A stretch of DNA of 35,314 nucleotides from Arenimonas sp. (lineage in GTDB: Bacteria > Pseudomonadota > Gammaproteobacteria > Xanthomonadales > Xanthomonadaceae): the NCBI RefSeq assembly GCF_019459675.1, contig NZ_JAIBFH010000078.1, forward strand, positions 1 to 35,314, in the 5' to 3' direction. This document shows, piece after piece, positions 35,242-35,314 of this stretch. The notes under the pieces were generated by a model. That model saw nothing but the letters and a program-made list of their open reading frames with translations, did no database searches and was not told the DNA's origin. The position numbers and the translations under genes are program-made. Position 1 is the stretch's first letter; each line of letters begins with the position of its first letter.

Positions 35242-35314
35242 TGAAAAAACGTGACCCCCCCCCCCCCCCCCGCCCCAGCCCCCGCCCACCCCCGCCCCGT
35301 ACCTGGCCCGGACG

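Overview
The window is high-GC chromosomal DNA that looks like Xanthomonadaceae (Lysobacter/Stenotrophomonas-like; inferred from gene content). It begins inside rpoD, continues through a dicarboxylate/cation symporter, and reaches a tRNA-Ile2(CAT) gene. That tRNA appears to be split in its anticodon loop by a ~235-nt group I intron resembling the Azoarcus tRNA-Ile intron. A ~16 kb integrated element (about 3449-19794) starts at the tRNA 3' end. It carries a P4-type tyrosine integrase, a run of small unknown ORFs, two AlpA-like regulators, a tightly coupled zinc-finger primase/RepA-helicase operon, and two large proteins resembling phage DNA-ejection proteins with no capsid, terminase or tail genes. 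It also carries a Rap1a/Tai-like protein, an Excalibur-domain ORF, a nucleotidyltransferase-fold gene coupled to a 312-aa unknown (a toxin-antitoxin or defence candidate), and a Gp2/YagK-like protein with an HUH-type motif. An imperfect copy of the tRNA 3' end marks the probable right boundary. Beyond it are chromosomal genes: a TonB-like lipoprotein, a DUF4262 protein, hemP with a Fur box, an esterase, algZ/algR, hemC, a SoeABC-like molybdoenzyme operon with an embedded SLC13 transporter, a WYL regulator, a patatin and a lipocalin. The last ~75 nt look like a contig-end artefact. All calls come from reading the sequence; no searches were run.
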